This document shows, one piece after another, positions 36,628 through 52,144 of a DNA stretch of 64,000 nucleotides. The DNA is from Didymodactylos carnosus. Lineage: Eukaryota > Rotifera > Eurotatoria > Philodinida > Philodinidae. Where the stretch lies: NCBI GenBank assembly GCA_905250885.1, contig CAJNOQ010000013.1, positions 1 through 64,000 of the forward strand. Direction: 5' to 3'. The notes under the pieces are model-generated. The model saw only the letters and a program-made list of their open reading frames with translations, did no database searches and was not told the origin of the DNA. Each line of letters begins with the position of its first letter. Positions within the stretch are counted from its first letter, which is position 1. The translations under genes were made by a program, and so were the position numbers.

Positions 36628-39059
36628 ATGTCGTTTTTAAGTCGATGGTTTAATTTTCGAATTTTTGTAAGTGATTAAACAAACCAGTTTTGCTTTTCTG
36701 CACTGCAGAGTATATTAAACTGAGTAAACATCAATTCTCTTTGCTGATCTGATCTATTCTTCTTTTGTGTTTTCTTACAAGAAATTTCGTACGACATTGG
36801 CAGAAGAATTAGAAGATATTCATCATGTAAGTAAAATGTTCGATAAGTGTTGTGCATCGACTTCTGATTGCTATTCTCCTCTCTTTAGGAAACGGGACGT
36901 GTTCATCAATCCTTAACTGAGACACGTCTTAGACAACGGCAATGGACAAAATTATTTTTTATCTATGCAATATTAGCTTATGCTGCTATTAATTTGGTCT
37001 ACTATGCTTATTTTTTACCAAGTGACTATCTCCCAAGGTTATATTCGGTTGCCTTCAGTGTCTTAATGGCTGGATTGTAAGTGAAATGTGTCTCGAGTTT
37101 TCTTTTTATTTCATTCGTATTTCCTTATTAGAATATATGGTTTACATTGGGTTGTCTGTTGGTATTTTCGTACTTCTATTCAAGCTAAGGGTAACCCGAC
37201 GACTTTCGAGCTTCTCTTATAGTGTATTCGTTATTCTATTCTGTTTTTGCTTATATAGAAGAACGAATTCAATTATTCAAAGAACGAAAACGAGAATTAG
37301 TATGTTTGAATGTTTATTACGGTTCTTTTTGTTTTATTTTCCTCATCTACTACTTTAGCTTGATATGGTAAAAGAACGAGAACCATATAATGTAGCACAG
37401 GAGCTTTTAAGACGTTTTGATGGCGATAATATATCATCAACGACACCAGCTGCACGATCAGCCTCGGTTGATAAAGGAGGTAGCATAGTAATTCGTTTGC
37501 TTTTATTTTATGGATCTATTTATTGTATCGTATCGTATGATACTTTCAGACGTACGTCAGCGTGTTACTGTGAGTAAGCCGAATACGCAAACACCAAGTA
37601 TGTGTCTAATATGACAAACTAAACAAAAACTATTATCATCCACTACTGTATATAGATCAAGGACAGTCAGCACAACAACAAAGCAGTCAGATTCCAGTTA
37701 CAGTACAACAACAATCACCATCAATACCAACATCAGGTAGAACATAGAAGTTATTTGCTAGACAAAATGAACACTATTCTACTTGTAGGCAATGTTACAC
37801 CCGGAAAATTACCACGCGCAATTTTACCGCCTCAACGAACGGTATGGGGCATGCTTCTGGATACGATTGTTGGCGATGGTCCGTCAAAACGGTGCGTTAG
37901 GTTTTCTCTTAGTTTTTATGGTGAGAGAGAGGTGTTTTCTTCGCTGTTGATATGCAGAAAAATCCGAGAATTGGTCACCTTTTCTAAATAAATTTCTGGT
38001 GAAATAGGATGATATTCTTCCATTTTTTCTCATTCATAATTTTGTTGTTACACAGGAATAAAATAAACCGAAAATTTTTTGAATGTCCTTAATTATAATT
38101 TTTATAGATTAATTTGTGACGATACATTGCATGAACGGTGGAAATTTCGATTCCGGTACATTTCTTTATTTTCTACTCCAAAATGCTGTAGATCAACGGG
38201 TTACTTATCATTTTCTGATTCGCAATAAGGTGATCGGCTAGTTTTTCACACTAGAACCATCTTTGCTTAGGACGTTACTTCTAAATTGAACCCGTGCATT
38301 TTAGTCTCTCAGCAATTGTTGTCTTCATCCAATTTGAAGAGAATATTCTTCTTAGCTGCTGTTTTTTGCGTTTGTTTACTTTCTTTGGTGAAATGGTGAA
38401 CATGACGTTTCATTTTATTAGTATTTTTTTTGTTTTCTTATTTTTAGTTATGCTTTGGTATGTAAAAATTGTTATAGTCATAATGGGATGGCACTTGAAG
38501 AAGAATTTGAATATTTGCGTAAGAATGATGATCCAACATGGATAGAAATCTAATTTCATTAAATATCACCGTTTTATCTTTCAGCGTTTCGCTGTGCCTA
38601 TTGCAATTGTTTTAATCCTGCCAAAAAACAAAAGCCCGTGTTTCATGGTGATATAAGTGCACACGATGAACCGCAACAAGTTGTTAATCCATCGAATATA
38701 TCAGCACAACAAAGACAATCATCAACAACAGCTGATAATAGTGTTCAACAAATGGACGTATCCCATTCAGAATCTGATTCTGGTAAGATAGACATTGTTT
38801 CACTTGTCTAGACATAACTGAATAATTTATATTTCATTTTTTAGATGATACAGCATTGAAACCACGACGTTCAATTCGTGTACCTGAAGTATCTTCATCA
38901 GTGGCACATAGTAACAATAATAATGATAATAACAATATTCAAAAACATAATTCACGTTCATCATCGAGAGAAAATATTCAACGACCAATGTTATCATCGT
39001 CGGATGAGAGTCTTAGTGGTAGTGGTGGAACAAATTATATTGCAACTGAAAGAAAATAA
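36628..39059 (+). CDS. LNPK: Lunapark, ER three-way-junction protein
   Basis: Lunapark stabilises three-way junctions of the tubular ER. Exon 1 (36628-36666) MSFLSRWFNFRIF; exon 2 (36782-36826) KFRTTLAEELEDIHH; exon 3 (36889-37076) carries TM1 (LFFIYAILAYAAINLVYYAYF). The next exon gives the second membrane hairpin (IYGLHWVVCWYFRTSIQAK). A short coiled coil follows (EERIQLFKERKREL, then MVKEREPYNVAQELLRRFDG). A Gln/Ser-rich linker precedes the LNPK domain: RTVWGMLLDTIVGDGPSKR, then the C4 zinc finger YALVCKNCYSHNGMALEEEF and FRCAYCNCFNP. The tail is Ser-rich and ends GGTNYIATERK. Both cytoplasmic ends and the hairpin follow the family layout. The 37893-38448 intron is longer than the others. 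AATAAA signals occur further downstream (near 39578). Confidence 0.93.
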
Positions 39060-39950
39060 TTGAATATTCCACATACTCTACTTTACACAATCCATATACA
39101 AGCAACTTTTTTATTTTATTTTAATTTCTTTTCATGACTTCCGGTGGAACTATTGTCTATTGGAAGGCTTTGTCAACTATGATTACATAATGTCCTTTGA
39201 ATATTTATAGACGACAATGCATGATTCATTGGAAGCAACTTACGCCATTAGGATAACTCTGAGATTGAATTTTTCTTTTTCTTAATTCTGTGCAATATAT
39301 CTGCTTTTTTATTTCTGTCTTGTTCATTTTATTAGTTTGTCTTTACTGTTTGACTATTTTCTTATAAATTTCTTGAATACTGAATATTTTTTTCTTTTGT
39401 ACTCAAGCGTCATTTCCATTTTTTATATTTACGAGATTAATCAAAAAGAAATAAGTGATGCAGTTGCTTGCTTATATAGTTTACGGGTGGTTTGTATGTT
39501 AGGATATGTTCTTTTAACGGCCCACTCCACTATGTATATCTCGTGTTTTTGTCTTTGCACTATTGTATTGTTATTAACAAATAAATTTTATCACGTGATC
39601 TGATGTTTTTCTTATGAAATAAATTAGACAGAAGAATCTCGAAAAGTTGTTTATTGTTTTGTCGATTAATGCAAGTGGAAAAATTGCAGATGCTATTTGA
39701 AAACAAGTGGAGTAGGTTCTATATTGAATCTAGACTTAGTTTATCTACGCTATGTTAGAGAGATGCATGTTTTTCTATTGTAAAATGCTGCGCATGTGGC
39801 AGAAAAAGATAATGCTATTTTCCCTTTAAATAACGGAAACATAAAATACAAGTTAATAATATTTACAGTTATAATAAGTTACTTGAACTGACTAAGTGAA
39901 ATGAAAAGAGGCTAATTCGTTTTGACTATAAAGTATCTTTTTTTTCTTCT
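39060..39950. other. LNPK 3' flank
   Basis: T-rich sequence downstream of the LNPK stop, probably including its 3' UTR; an AATAAA lies near 39578. No further exon recognised. Confidence 0.45.
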
Positions 39951-40071
39951 GGGGCCTGTTTCTTAAAAAAGTAGAAAATCTTACTTAAGTCAAAAAAGAC
40001 AAAGACTTTTTTGGACTTAAGTTTGACTTAAGTCAGGTTTTCTACTTAAGTTTTTTTAAGAAACAGGCCCC
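39951..40071. mobile_element. 121-bp near-palindromic MITE
   Basis: Starts GGGGCCTGTTTCTTAAAAAA and ends with its exact complement order (TTAAGAAACAGGCCCC). The arms continue through AGTAGAAAA and ACTTAAGTC so that almost the whole element is one hairpin. No coding capacity. Superfamily not assigned. Confidence 0.8.
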
Positions 40072-40967
40072 TGGACACTTTTCTCTCTCCTGTCAGCTCT
40101 TCGTGCATTGTACGGTTCTAGGAAAAAGATCACTAAAATCTCTAACAATTGTAGATGAACAATCTTTAGTTACTTTCTTAGATGTGTTGTAATTATCACG
40201 TATTTATGTCAGAGGTGGGCGAATGTCACGATATTTTTTCATAAGTAAGAAAAAAAATACTTGAATACTTCTGTCAAACTTTTTTTCGCAGTAAATTAAA
40301 AAATAACCTCATCGTTATTTTAATGATTGAACTGAGAATATCGGTGAGAATATCTCTAGTTTTTTACATGAATCAAATGAAGTTTTACATCTGAAAACAA
40401 ATTTGCTTGTATAGTTCAAATATAGATTAGCTTTGGTCTTTTACTGGAAGACCTTCGCATGAAGAGAAAGTTTGAGTTTTTTCTGAAAAGAAATGCCTGG
40501 TTACTTTCACTGAAATACTAAACATTTCAGAGATTTTGGCGTTTCTCTTCTACAAGATAATTAACATTCTGTTGTTCTTTTAGTAAAATTTAAAAACTCT
40601 GTTAAAACATGGGTTCTGAAAACTTTTTCACGAAGGTAGCTCGATGAACTCTATCAAATAACTGTATCAGAACATCCTGATTCGAGGTTTGATGCTACAT
40701 CTTCGGAGTCCAGATTTATAGAGACTAATTTATAACCTCGTTGTATAAGCGTTATCAGATACCATATTCATGGTTAGCATAAAAAAATCATCTTGATAAT
40801 TGATCATTTTCGAAAAAAAAATGGCTCAATATTCCTTTTGTAGCACTAACTATACTAGAATTATAATAGATATAAAACAAGAACTTCGGATATATTATTT
40901 TTAATAATTGTGTACAGTCGATCCTTCTCACAAATCTGTACGACTAAAAATATATTAAGAATATATT
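40072..40967. other. intergenic, no gene seen
   Basis: AT-rich spacer between two palindromic elements; no exon or repeat recognised. Confidence 0.4.
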
Positions 40968-41149
40968 AGAGAACTAACAAAAATGGAGATATCTCTATTC
41001 GCACAAGATATATCCTGTGCTTACATTGCCGCACATTTGGTGCTTATAGAAGGAAGAGAGCAGAATGAATAAATAAAGACATCTGACGCATTTGTCATCG
41101 AATACAGTGCACATGCGAATAGAGATATCTCCATTTTCGTTAGTTCTCT
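40968..41149. mobile_element. 182-bp MITE with ~37-bp TIRs
   Basis: Left end AGAGAACTAACAAAAATGGA followed by GATATCTCTATTCGCA; the right end is the inverted copy with one or two mismatches (TGCGAATAGAGATATCTCC, then ATTTTCGTTAGTTCTCT). ATT lies immediately outside each end and may be a 3-bp target duplication. Confidence 0.8.
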
Positions 41150-41473
41150 ATTAAGTGGTTGACACAAAACAGTGAAAGAGAGAGAGAGAAAAGTGGAAAG
41201 AAAGAAATCCCCTTTTGTTTTATTCAGCCGACTTTATAAACACGTGATAACAATGTGCTAACATTTGCCAAGATGTGAAAAGATAGAGATATTCCTTATT
41301 TGATACAGCTCTATTTTAACAATGCTTATATCCATTATACAGGATGTATAGTGCTTGTAGTGCAAGGGAATGTTCTTTGAGACTTTCTTGTTTAGTCTGA
41401 TAGAGTTAGATCGCTCTAGATTTATATAACACATTTGTTCTCTTCATACACACATACTATTGTTGCTGTATAT

Positions 41474-41881
41474 TCAAATAAAGTCTTTTGATGTTATATT
41501 TTCAAAGTTGATCTTCTGTATGTTACCATAAGTCTTATTATTTTTTGTAGTCAAATTGGTGCCGTTACACTGACTGTTCGTTTTAGTCATCGTTAAATTA
41601 TACTTGGTGCTTGTTATATTTTCTAACAAAAATTTTTTTCTAATACGTTCTATGGTGTGATGAGAAAGATTTTTGAACATATTTGAGATATTCGTGCATG
41701 TAATGTTTTTCAGTAATATTTTTACTTGTTTAAACCCATCTAGTGTGATTTTTGATACCTGCTGTGATACACCATCTTCAATTAGTTTATTATGTATGTT
41801 CGTTTTTTTAACTTCATAATGTTGAGAAAACATGACTTTCTCTTTTTCACTACTGTATTCTTCTGGGTTCTTCATGTTCAT
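41474..41881 (-). CDS. Hypothetical 135-residue ORF
   Basis: Intact ATG-to-TGA frame, not recognised. Charged and Asn/Thr/Lys-rich (e.g. EDGVSQQVSKITLDGFKQVK, then NITCTNISNMFKNLSHHTIE). It contains many NxS/T triplets but no signal peptide or membrane span, so glycosylation is not implied. No neighbouring exon was found. It may be a relic of a mobile element or a lineage-specific gene; coding status is uncertain. Confidence 0.3.
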   Translation of the reverse strand: MNMKNPEEYSSEKEKVMFSQHYEVKKTNIHNKLIEDGVSQQVSKITLDGFKQVKILLKNITCTNISNMFKNLSHHTIERIRKKFLLENITSTKYNLTMTKTNSQCNGTNLTTKNNKTYGNIQKINFENITSKDFI

Positions 41882-42059
41882 AACTGCCGTTCATTTGTCT
41901 GCACTATCGTGAAACTTTTGGTGGGACTTCATTTGGGTGCGTTTTCAATTACACCACTCATTCTTGAAAACATTTCAAAACTGTTGAACGTTTTTATTAT
42001 CATTGTTTGCTATTATTCTTAGTGACTAGTAAGCTTTTATTTTAATTTTCAAAAATAAT

Positions 42060-42725
42060 CTAGCTTACAATATTTTCGAACACCTTCATTATCAACATAC
42101 TCTTGTTGCAAACCGATATTCTAAAGATTACGATATAATGTGTGATTGAAATCGAAAGGTTTATCTTACTTGAACTTGTAAGACATTTTCTCCTTTGGGT
42201 AATTTAACCGTATTTATCCAGAATAACAAGATTTTGTAACGATGTTGGTGTCAGTGGTTCATTTTTATTTCCTTTATGTCGATATAATACAGATCTGAGA
42301 CTTCCAAAACTCGATAGTGCAGCTGCTATTTGTAGATCAGTGATAGCTTGACTAAATGCTTGAAAAGCAGCGTGTGGAAGTTGATTCTGACATCTTTTTT
42401 TCATACCAGTAACAGTTTTTCAACAGCAAGTTTTTCTGAATGTGGGCCGTGCGACTGTGGGGTTCCTTTAAGAAGAGGTGCGTTTTACAGATTTAAGCTT
42501 CTTTGTCATAAGAATTACTCACTTAATTCTGATTTTGCATTTAAGAGCATTAAGATGGCCAAAACAACCATATTCTCGACATTTCTATGAGACTGATGCT
42601 TTTTGATGGCATTCAATTCTATATATAATTCTATAATTATATCCTTGAAATTGAGCTGCTGGTTTACTACGACCTGTTTCGGATATTTCAACTTTAACCA
42701 TATTTAATACTGTTTTTGATAGTCG
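42060..42725 (-). pseudogene. Remnant of a FLYWCH-domain protein, probably MULE-type transposase
   Basis: On the minus strand KVEISETGRSKPAAQFQGYNY (about 42650-42710) looks like the start of a FLYWCH zinc finger. After a degraded stretch, PHAAFQAFSQAITDLQIAA and SLRSVLYRHKGNKNEPLTPT, SLQNLVILDKYG (42208-42400) follow. That is the spacer normally seen after FLYWCH in MULE-like transposases and related host proteins. LPKGENVLQVQ (42170-42200) continues it out of phase. The zinc-finger Trp/Cys/His region is damaged and the catalytic domain is absent. Read as an old DNA-transposon fragment; a decayed host FLYWCH gene is the alternative. Confidence 0.5.
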
Positions 42726-43780
42726 AAGCATTTGTCCCACATCAAGCACTGCACATCGATTAATTCTGATGGATCTAACTTATCGATTTTATATGTATCA
42801 GATGGAGTCCTCGGGATACTCAATTTCTGTTAGAATTTTTTCTAAATAAAACCTTTTACAGATGACAGTAACGTTTTTACTAGCTTTATACTAGCTGAAT
42901 AAATAGGCTTTTCATGTTACCGCGACTTAATAGGAGAAGTTAGGCTCAACAATGAAAATATATGCAGAAAACTTGTTTGTGTTTTATTTTTCTTGATTCC
43001 GACGAAAAAAAATATTCTACCATAGACAAAAGACAACAAAGTGCAAGTATAGTGGAAAGAAAAAAACTTTTTCTATTACGAAAACGATTGCGACAGTCAA
43101 CAACACAAGAGTTATAAGTAAAAAGGTATATGCATGAAATCACAGAAAAAAGAAACGCAGTGTGAATGTAAAACCGAAAAGTTTCATTATATGCTGTTTC
43201 GAATATTTTATATCTATGGCACTGAAAAATGTGAACAAAATAAAATAGATGGCAAAGTGAATGAAAAGAATTGCGTTAGAGATTTGTCAAGAGGTGTGGA
43301 ATTTTTCAATAATTTTGGTTTGCCAAAATCCTTGATGTTAGAAGTATTAAGCTGACCATGATCGTCATGAAAAAGTGAGTAAATTGGTCAACCGATGCCT
43401 CATTTCGTCGAACGATGAGCATTCTTGTCCATCCATCCGCATAAGATTAGATTATGTCACATTACACTTGAGATTTTCAGATGTTCAGTTATCGCTTTAT
43501 TTGAAGTAGTTTTTCAGAAACTAATTTTCAAGCTCGGATGCTCGTGAATAGCTTGTTTAGTTATGACGTGATCATTGCTCCCTTTGATCGCAAGGCTGTC
43601 GCGACCAGTCAGACTTTGGAGGCTGCTTCCATGGAGACAAGAATTTTTTTTCATAGAACGCAAGAAAATCTTTTTTCTGCTGAGACTTTTAAGTTTTTGG
43701 GGAGTGCCCCTCCTCAGTAACGGCAGTCCTGTTTGATCGTCTTTACATGTCAATTACCAACATACATACTTGTGAAAAAA
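42726..43780. other. intergenic with repeat debris
   Basis: No exon recognised. The stretch near 43670-43740 (GGGGAGTGCCCCTCCTCAG) resembles, inverted, the stretch near 42450-42480, suggesting two scraps of the same dispersed repeat. Confidence 0.35.
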
Positions 43781-43789
43781 TATCTTTTA

Positions 43790-44930
43790 CAGTGATGTTA
43801 TAATAGATAGTTCTGAAACAGATCAATTAGATTTAAAGAGTATTCTTGGTCAATCAATCTTTGAATGTTTTAGTGACAAAAAATCTACCGGAAGAGTTTT
43901 GTTATTTAATTTCTAAAGATTTACTCAACGAAACATGGGTCCAAGATAATGTTGATACGAGAATTGGTGTACAGAATTGATCGTATCCAGCGAGAAGTTG
44001 GTACAACAAATGTTCGTTCGTCATACAAATGCATTAGTCTGATATTTTCCGACAAGAATTTAACTATTCAAAGCGCCAGACATTTTTAATATCATTATCT
44101 GCCAAATTATGAATGTCATTTTGTATATTATTGGCGATAATTCTCATTCATCTGACTTTGGCCCGATTTATCATTAATGAATCGATCAATTTTAATCGTC
44201 AGAAAATTAATGTGTAGTCCCTTTATTTTCATTAAAAAAAAGAGATGAGAAATACTCACTATTTATGTATTTTTTCCGTACAGAGCTATGTACTTTGTGG
44301 CTAATATTAAATTCTGAAAAGAACATGTTCGAAGATTGTAGGGTTATAGTATAGTTTAGATTAAATATTCTACAAGAAGTACTTAATATGTTATATTCTT
44401 TTTTTCTTGTACTTGTAATCGATTGTGTTGACATATACTTAGGTTTCTTTTGCTACTTTGCTAGACGTTTTTCTGGTTTTTGCTCTTTATAAGCTAATGT
44501 TTATTTGGGTGAACAGACTAGCAATCTTTTCACACATGTTCAGTAAATGGTTATCGTTATAGATCTAATAATAAGTGAGAACACAGATTCTTGTAGAAGG
44601 TTAAATTCTGAAGCTTATGAAAGAAATTTAACGTCCAAAAGGAGCCGATAAAAATGATAAATACTGGAAGGCTCATTTTTTCTGCTCTGCCCGTTAGACC
44701 TTGAAATAAGATTGAAGAATATTGTAGATCTACGGTGTAATTTTTGATCCACGTTGGAGAGAACCCATGAAGATTTTATCTAAAGAAAACGTGTAGGAAT
44801 ATCCATTATACGATACACTATACAAAAAAGCTCAACAGGCAGATTTGTTTAGTTCAATCTCTGGAACGGTCGGCTGTCGAGCTAATGAGTTTCAATTTTT
44901 ATTAACAGCTTCAAGCATCACTTGTTGCTC
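43790..44930 (+). pseudogene. Decayed coding patches, family unknown
   Basis: Protein-like stretches appear in different frames: SSETDQLDLKSILGQSIFEC (43810), LPEEFCYLISKDLLNETWVQ (43885), then, about 0.8 kb on, IYGVIFDPRWREPMKIL (44735) and AQQADLFSSISGTVGCRANE with FQFLLTASS (44830-44910). Stops and frame changes separate them. No family recognised; a broken multi-exon gene is the likeliest source. Confidence 0.3.
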
Positions 44931-45703
44931 AAATAGTGACATAATATAAGCTTTATTCTGTCAGAATACAAGCGGAAAGATATTCCATTATAGTATTCTA
45001 AACTAAAGCTATCGAAAAACACAAAATCGATTTTTATACAAATGGAGATTCGAACACATGGACTTAGTTTTGCAGCAACTATATCGACTGTTCTGAAAGT
45101 ATATCTCTGCTCAGATAGTATATAAGTTAAAAGTAAATATTCCACTAATCACCAATATAAAATGATGGTGGCTCTTTCTTCCGCTTCGCTCTGGATATTT
45201 GTTCTTTTCTTGACACATATGTCGCAGTAATATGTAAAATTTGACTCAATAATGATTGATTGCATCATTCATAGTCATTAATGATTGCGTCAGTTTTTGA
45301 TGATGATAGAATCATTAGGATGAGAAGCATTATCAGTTAGTGCACAGTTATAATAATAAATAAGAGTGAGAATGTGTAGTCAATACCGGACCATCATTAC
45401 ATGATGGCAAAAACTTTGACGTTTAAAGAAAAATACTATTTTACGAAAGAATGAGATAATTTTTTTGAAAACATCGAAAAGTTGAAACTATCTCTGACCA
45501 TCTGCTGTAATCTAAATCTAAATCTCTAATGTTTCTTCAACTAATTTTTGAATTAAGATTAAACGATTTATTTTTTTCTTTGCTAAATAATTCTATTCTA
45601 ATTCTAGATTAGCTTTTCAATCTATCTTGTCATCAGAGTCAAAAGTAAAGAGTGATTATAGACATGAAGATGTATAAAACGTAGTTTTTTTGTTGCTTTC
45701 TAG

Positions 45704-49478
<3,775 letters not shown>

Positions 49479-49825
49479 TTTTTTTATGAATTTTATGAAA
49501 ATTTATGCATTATGTTTGTTTATTATGCCGTGTTTCATCAATAAAAAATGAAAGATAAAATTGCTGCACAGACTGTTAGAGATATTGTTTGGCTTTTCTG
49601 TGTTTTTTTAAAAGAAAAAATTCATTACATTTGTTTAAAACTTGATTATTTTTGAATTGTTAGACGTAAAGCAGAATTACCGAAGTGGTATTAAAAATAT
49701 ACGTTTAGTAATTTATATAGCAGATCCTTTAAAACCTAATATAAACTGAAAAGTTTTCACTTTAGATTAATAATGGAATGAACGTACGATAATCATAAAT
49801 ATTATTTAAATTAAATAAAAAATAG

Positions 49826-50757
49826 ATGAATTTTTATGCAAAAAGTTTAAAAAATTTTCATTTTCATTTGCTTAAACAATATCTTTTTAAGCATTTTGTT
49901 AATAATTATCAAATACTTGGCTTCCGTCAAGTATCGAGTATGACACAAAATAATGTAAATAGTGAACGCATTTTAGTTGCATTTGATTTTGATTCAACAT
50001 TGTCAGTACAATCATCTCATTGTCTCATTGAACAATTATTAGATAAAGATTTACTTGGACTCGAGGAAATTAATGCACGTTATATAAATCACCATCGTTG
50101 TTGGAATAAGAGAATGTCTGATGTCTTCAGACGATTGTATGAAAATAAAGTGAGTATAGAAACGATAATCGATACATTTCGTCATATTGAACTGAGTCCG
50201 GGTACTCTTGATTTATTTCACAATTTGTATACAAATCAACATCATATTGTTATTATTTCGGATTCATGTGATTTATTGATTGAAGAATGTTTTCGTAAAA
50301 ACAATTTATTGAATTATGTACACGCTATTGAAAGTAATTCGATGAAAAATAATGGAATGGGTATGTTTTTTATCGAAGAATATGAGAAACCATTGCAAAC
50401 AGAATGTAATATATTGTGTCCAGGAAATATGTGTAAAGGATTAGTTATTCAACGTTATAGAAACACCAATAAATATAAAAAAATAATATTTGTTGGAGAT
50501 GGTACGTTATCTATAATTGAATATATTCATGAATATTAAATTCAGATTCAATTCTAGGTGACAATGATGTTTGTCCAGCATTAAAACTTCAACATAATGA
50601 TTATGTCTTTGCCAAACGTAATCCTGATGAAAAAATTGTCTATCCACTCTATGATTTATTGAAAAATTCTTATTCGAATCAACTAAAGAGTCAATTATAT
50701 CTTTGGAATAATATGAATGATGTTCAAAATATTCTAAAAATGAAAAATATTATCTGA
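49826..50757 (+). CDS. PHOSPHO2: PHOSPHO-family phosphatase (PHOSPHO1/2-like, HAD superfamily)
   Basis: HAD-type phosphatase. Vertebrate relatives act on phosphoethanolamine/phosphocholine (PHOSPHO1) or pyridoxal 5'-phosphate (PHOSPHO2), and which applies here cannot be told. Two exons split inside motif III (donor GTACG at about 50502, acceptor TTCTAG at 50557). Motif I is AFDFDSTL (nucleophile and acid Asp), motif II IISDS, and motif III FVGDGDNDVCPA, all intact. The cap region has a Cys-containing stretch (CNILCPGNMCKG) typical of the family. The first ATG adds about 38 residues before a second Met (MTQNN); this leader is basic, hydrophobic and lacks acidic residues (MNFYAKSLKNFHFHLLKQYL), so it may target mitochondria. 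The gene follows KARS by about 350 bp on the same strand with its own 5' flank; there is no sign of an operon. Confidence 0.9.
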
Positions 50758-51080
50758 AATGCAATATTTTCTAGAAATGGTTACGAACTATGCAGAAGAG
50801 TGCATTAAAACTTGTAGATCGTTCAATAATGCGTCTTTCTTCTTCAACTACTTTACTGAAATTTAAATAGTTCTACAGTTAATTTGTGAAGTGAAGCTTG
50901 AAAAATGTTTCAATCCGACATATGTACATTGATGTACTCACTGAGATTTTTTCGAACACATTGAAACAGCTCGATGAATTTTCGATACATAGATGGAGTT
51001 CCTCTTGATTCGCTTACAGTTGAATCTGTACTTTTCTTTTTAATAATACTTGAGCTAGATGTTAAATAGGAATGTATTTC

Positions 51081-52057
51081 GTAAGGGAACGTCGTCAGAT
51101 GACCTCTAAAGTGGAATAGAGTCCTGCAGATTACGACTTTTTGGCAAATTATAACCTAACCTAAAATCTTCACAACCTGACCTAACCTATTAGTGTTTTT
51201 CGTAACCTAGCCTAGGTTAACGTAATATAACCTAACCTATTGGTTTGGTTAGGTTTAACTTGTAGGGCTCTAAAGTATGACATTCAAACTTTCATGGTTT
51301 GTTTAACTACTGGTGCTGAACACGAATCCGAAATCCGTTCGTCTCACTTTTGAGTTTTAGATGAAATATAAATTTTTCATTTTATTCTTGCACTCACCCA
51401 GAATTTTTCTACACTAAAAAAATGTCGTAGATTAATAAACTACAATAAAAGAGTTTTTGGACTAAAAAAACTGATCAAAAACCCCAAAAGAGTTTTTTAA
51501 CGGTTTGTTTAGGCCAAAAAAACTAAAAAGTGTTCGTGGTCGTTTCAAAATGAAAAACTCACGGTTTTTGATGGAGGTTTTTGGATCTAAAAAACTCTTT
51601 AAAAAACCGTTTTTGGTCATTTTGAAAAATCGAGAAAAAAACTAACAAGGTTTTTTAAAGAGTTTTTTAGACCCAAAAAGCTCTACCAAAAACCGTGAGT
51701 TTTTCATTTGAAACGACCACGAACGCTTTTTAGTTTTTTTGGCCTAAAAAACCCGTTAAAAAACTCTTTTGGGTTTTTTGATCAACTTTTTAGTCCAGAA
51801 AACTCTTTTATTGTAGTTTATCTACGACTCTTTTTTAGAGTGTATCCACTAAAGCATTTTTGACCCTCTCGCCAAAAAAAATCAACAGTTTTTCGTAAAT
51901 TCTGAGTGGGCCCAAGGATAAATGAAAAATTTATATCTTGTCTAAAACTCAAAAGTGAGATGAACAGACTTCTGATTCGTGTTCAGCACCAGTAGATTAA
52001 CATACCATGAAAGTTTGAATGTCACACTTGAGGGGTCACCGGAAGACGTTCCCTTGT
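51081..52057. mobile_element. ~980-bp foldback element with a nested insertion
   Basis: The left arm from AAGGGAACGTC returns inverted at the right end (GACGTTCCCTT, about 52043-52054). The arms run through GACATTCAAACTTTCATGG, CTGAACACGAATCCGAAAT and the long AAAAAACT/AGTTTTTT-rich core, meeting near 51640, so nearly the whole element folds on itself. The left arm is split by a 155-bp insertion (51113-51267) flanked by the 9-bp direct repeat CTCTAAAGT. The right arm lacks it. The insertion is rich in AACCTAACCT motifs on both strands. Confidence 0.78.
51113..51267. mobile_element. Nested 155-bp insertion with 9-bp target duplication
   Basis: It lies between two copies of CTCTAAAGT (51104-51112 and 51268-51276) inside the left arm of the larger foldback. 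The interior is made of AACCTAACCT and AGGTTAGGTT blocks forming an inner palindrome. A 9-bp duplication fits MULE-type integration, but the ends do not form obvious terminal inverted repeats. Confidence 0.6.
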
Positions 52058-52144
52058 CAAAGAGTTATGTGACACACAAACTATCAGAGAACTGAACTTC
52101 TGAATTTATTCGTGCTTTTTTTATGGAAAAACTTCTGATTTTAG

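Noticed and set aside
38107-38250. Possible extra LNPK exon reading LICDDTLHERWKF
   Set aside because: The neighbouring exons VGDGPSKR and YALVCKNC join in phase without it, and the stretch lacks a matching zinc-finger cysteine pattern. Treated as intron, though it faintly mimics the next exon.
45040-45120. T-loop-like GATTCGAAC on the minus strand, possible tRNA
   Set aside because: No matching acceptor, D-arm or anticodon stem could be formed around it.
51200-51260. AACCTAACCT stretch as an internal telomere
   Set aside because: It is short, interrupted, present on both strands as a palindrome, and bounded by a 9-bp duplication, so it belongs to a small insertion rather than a telomere.
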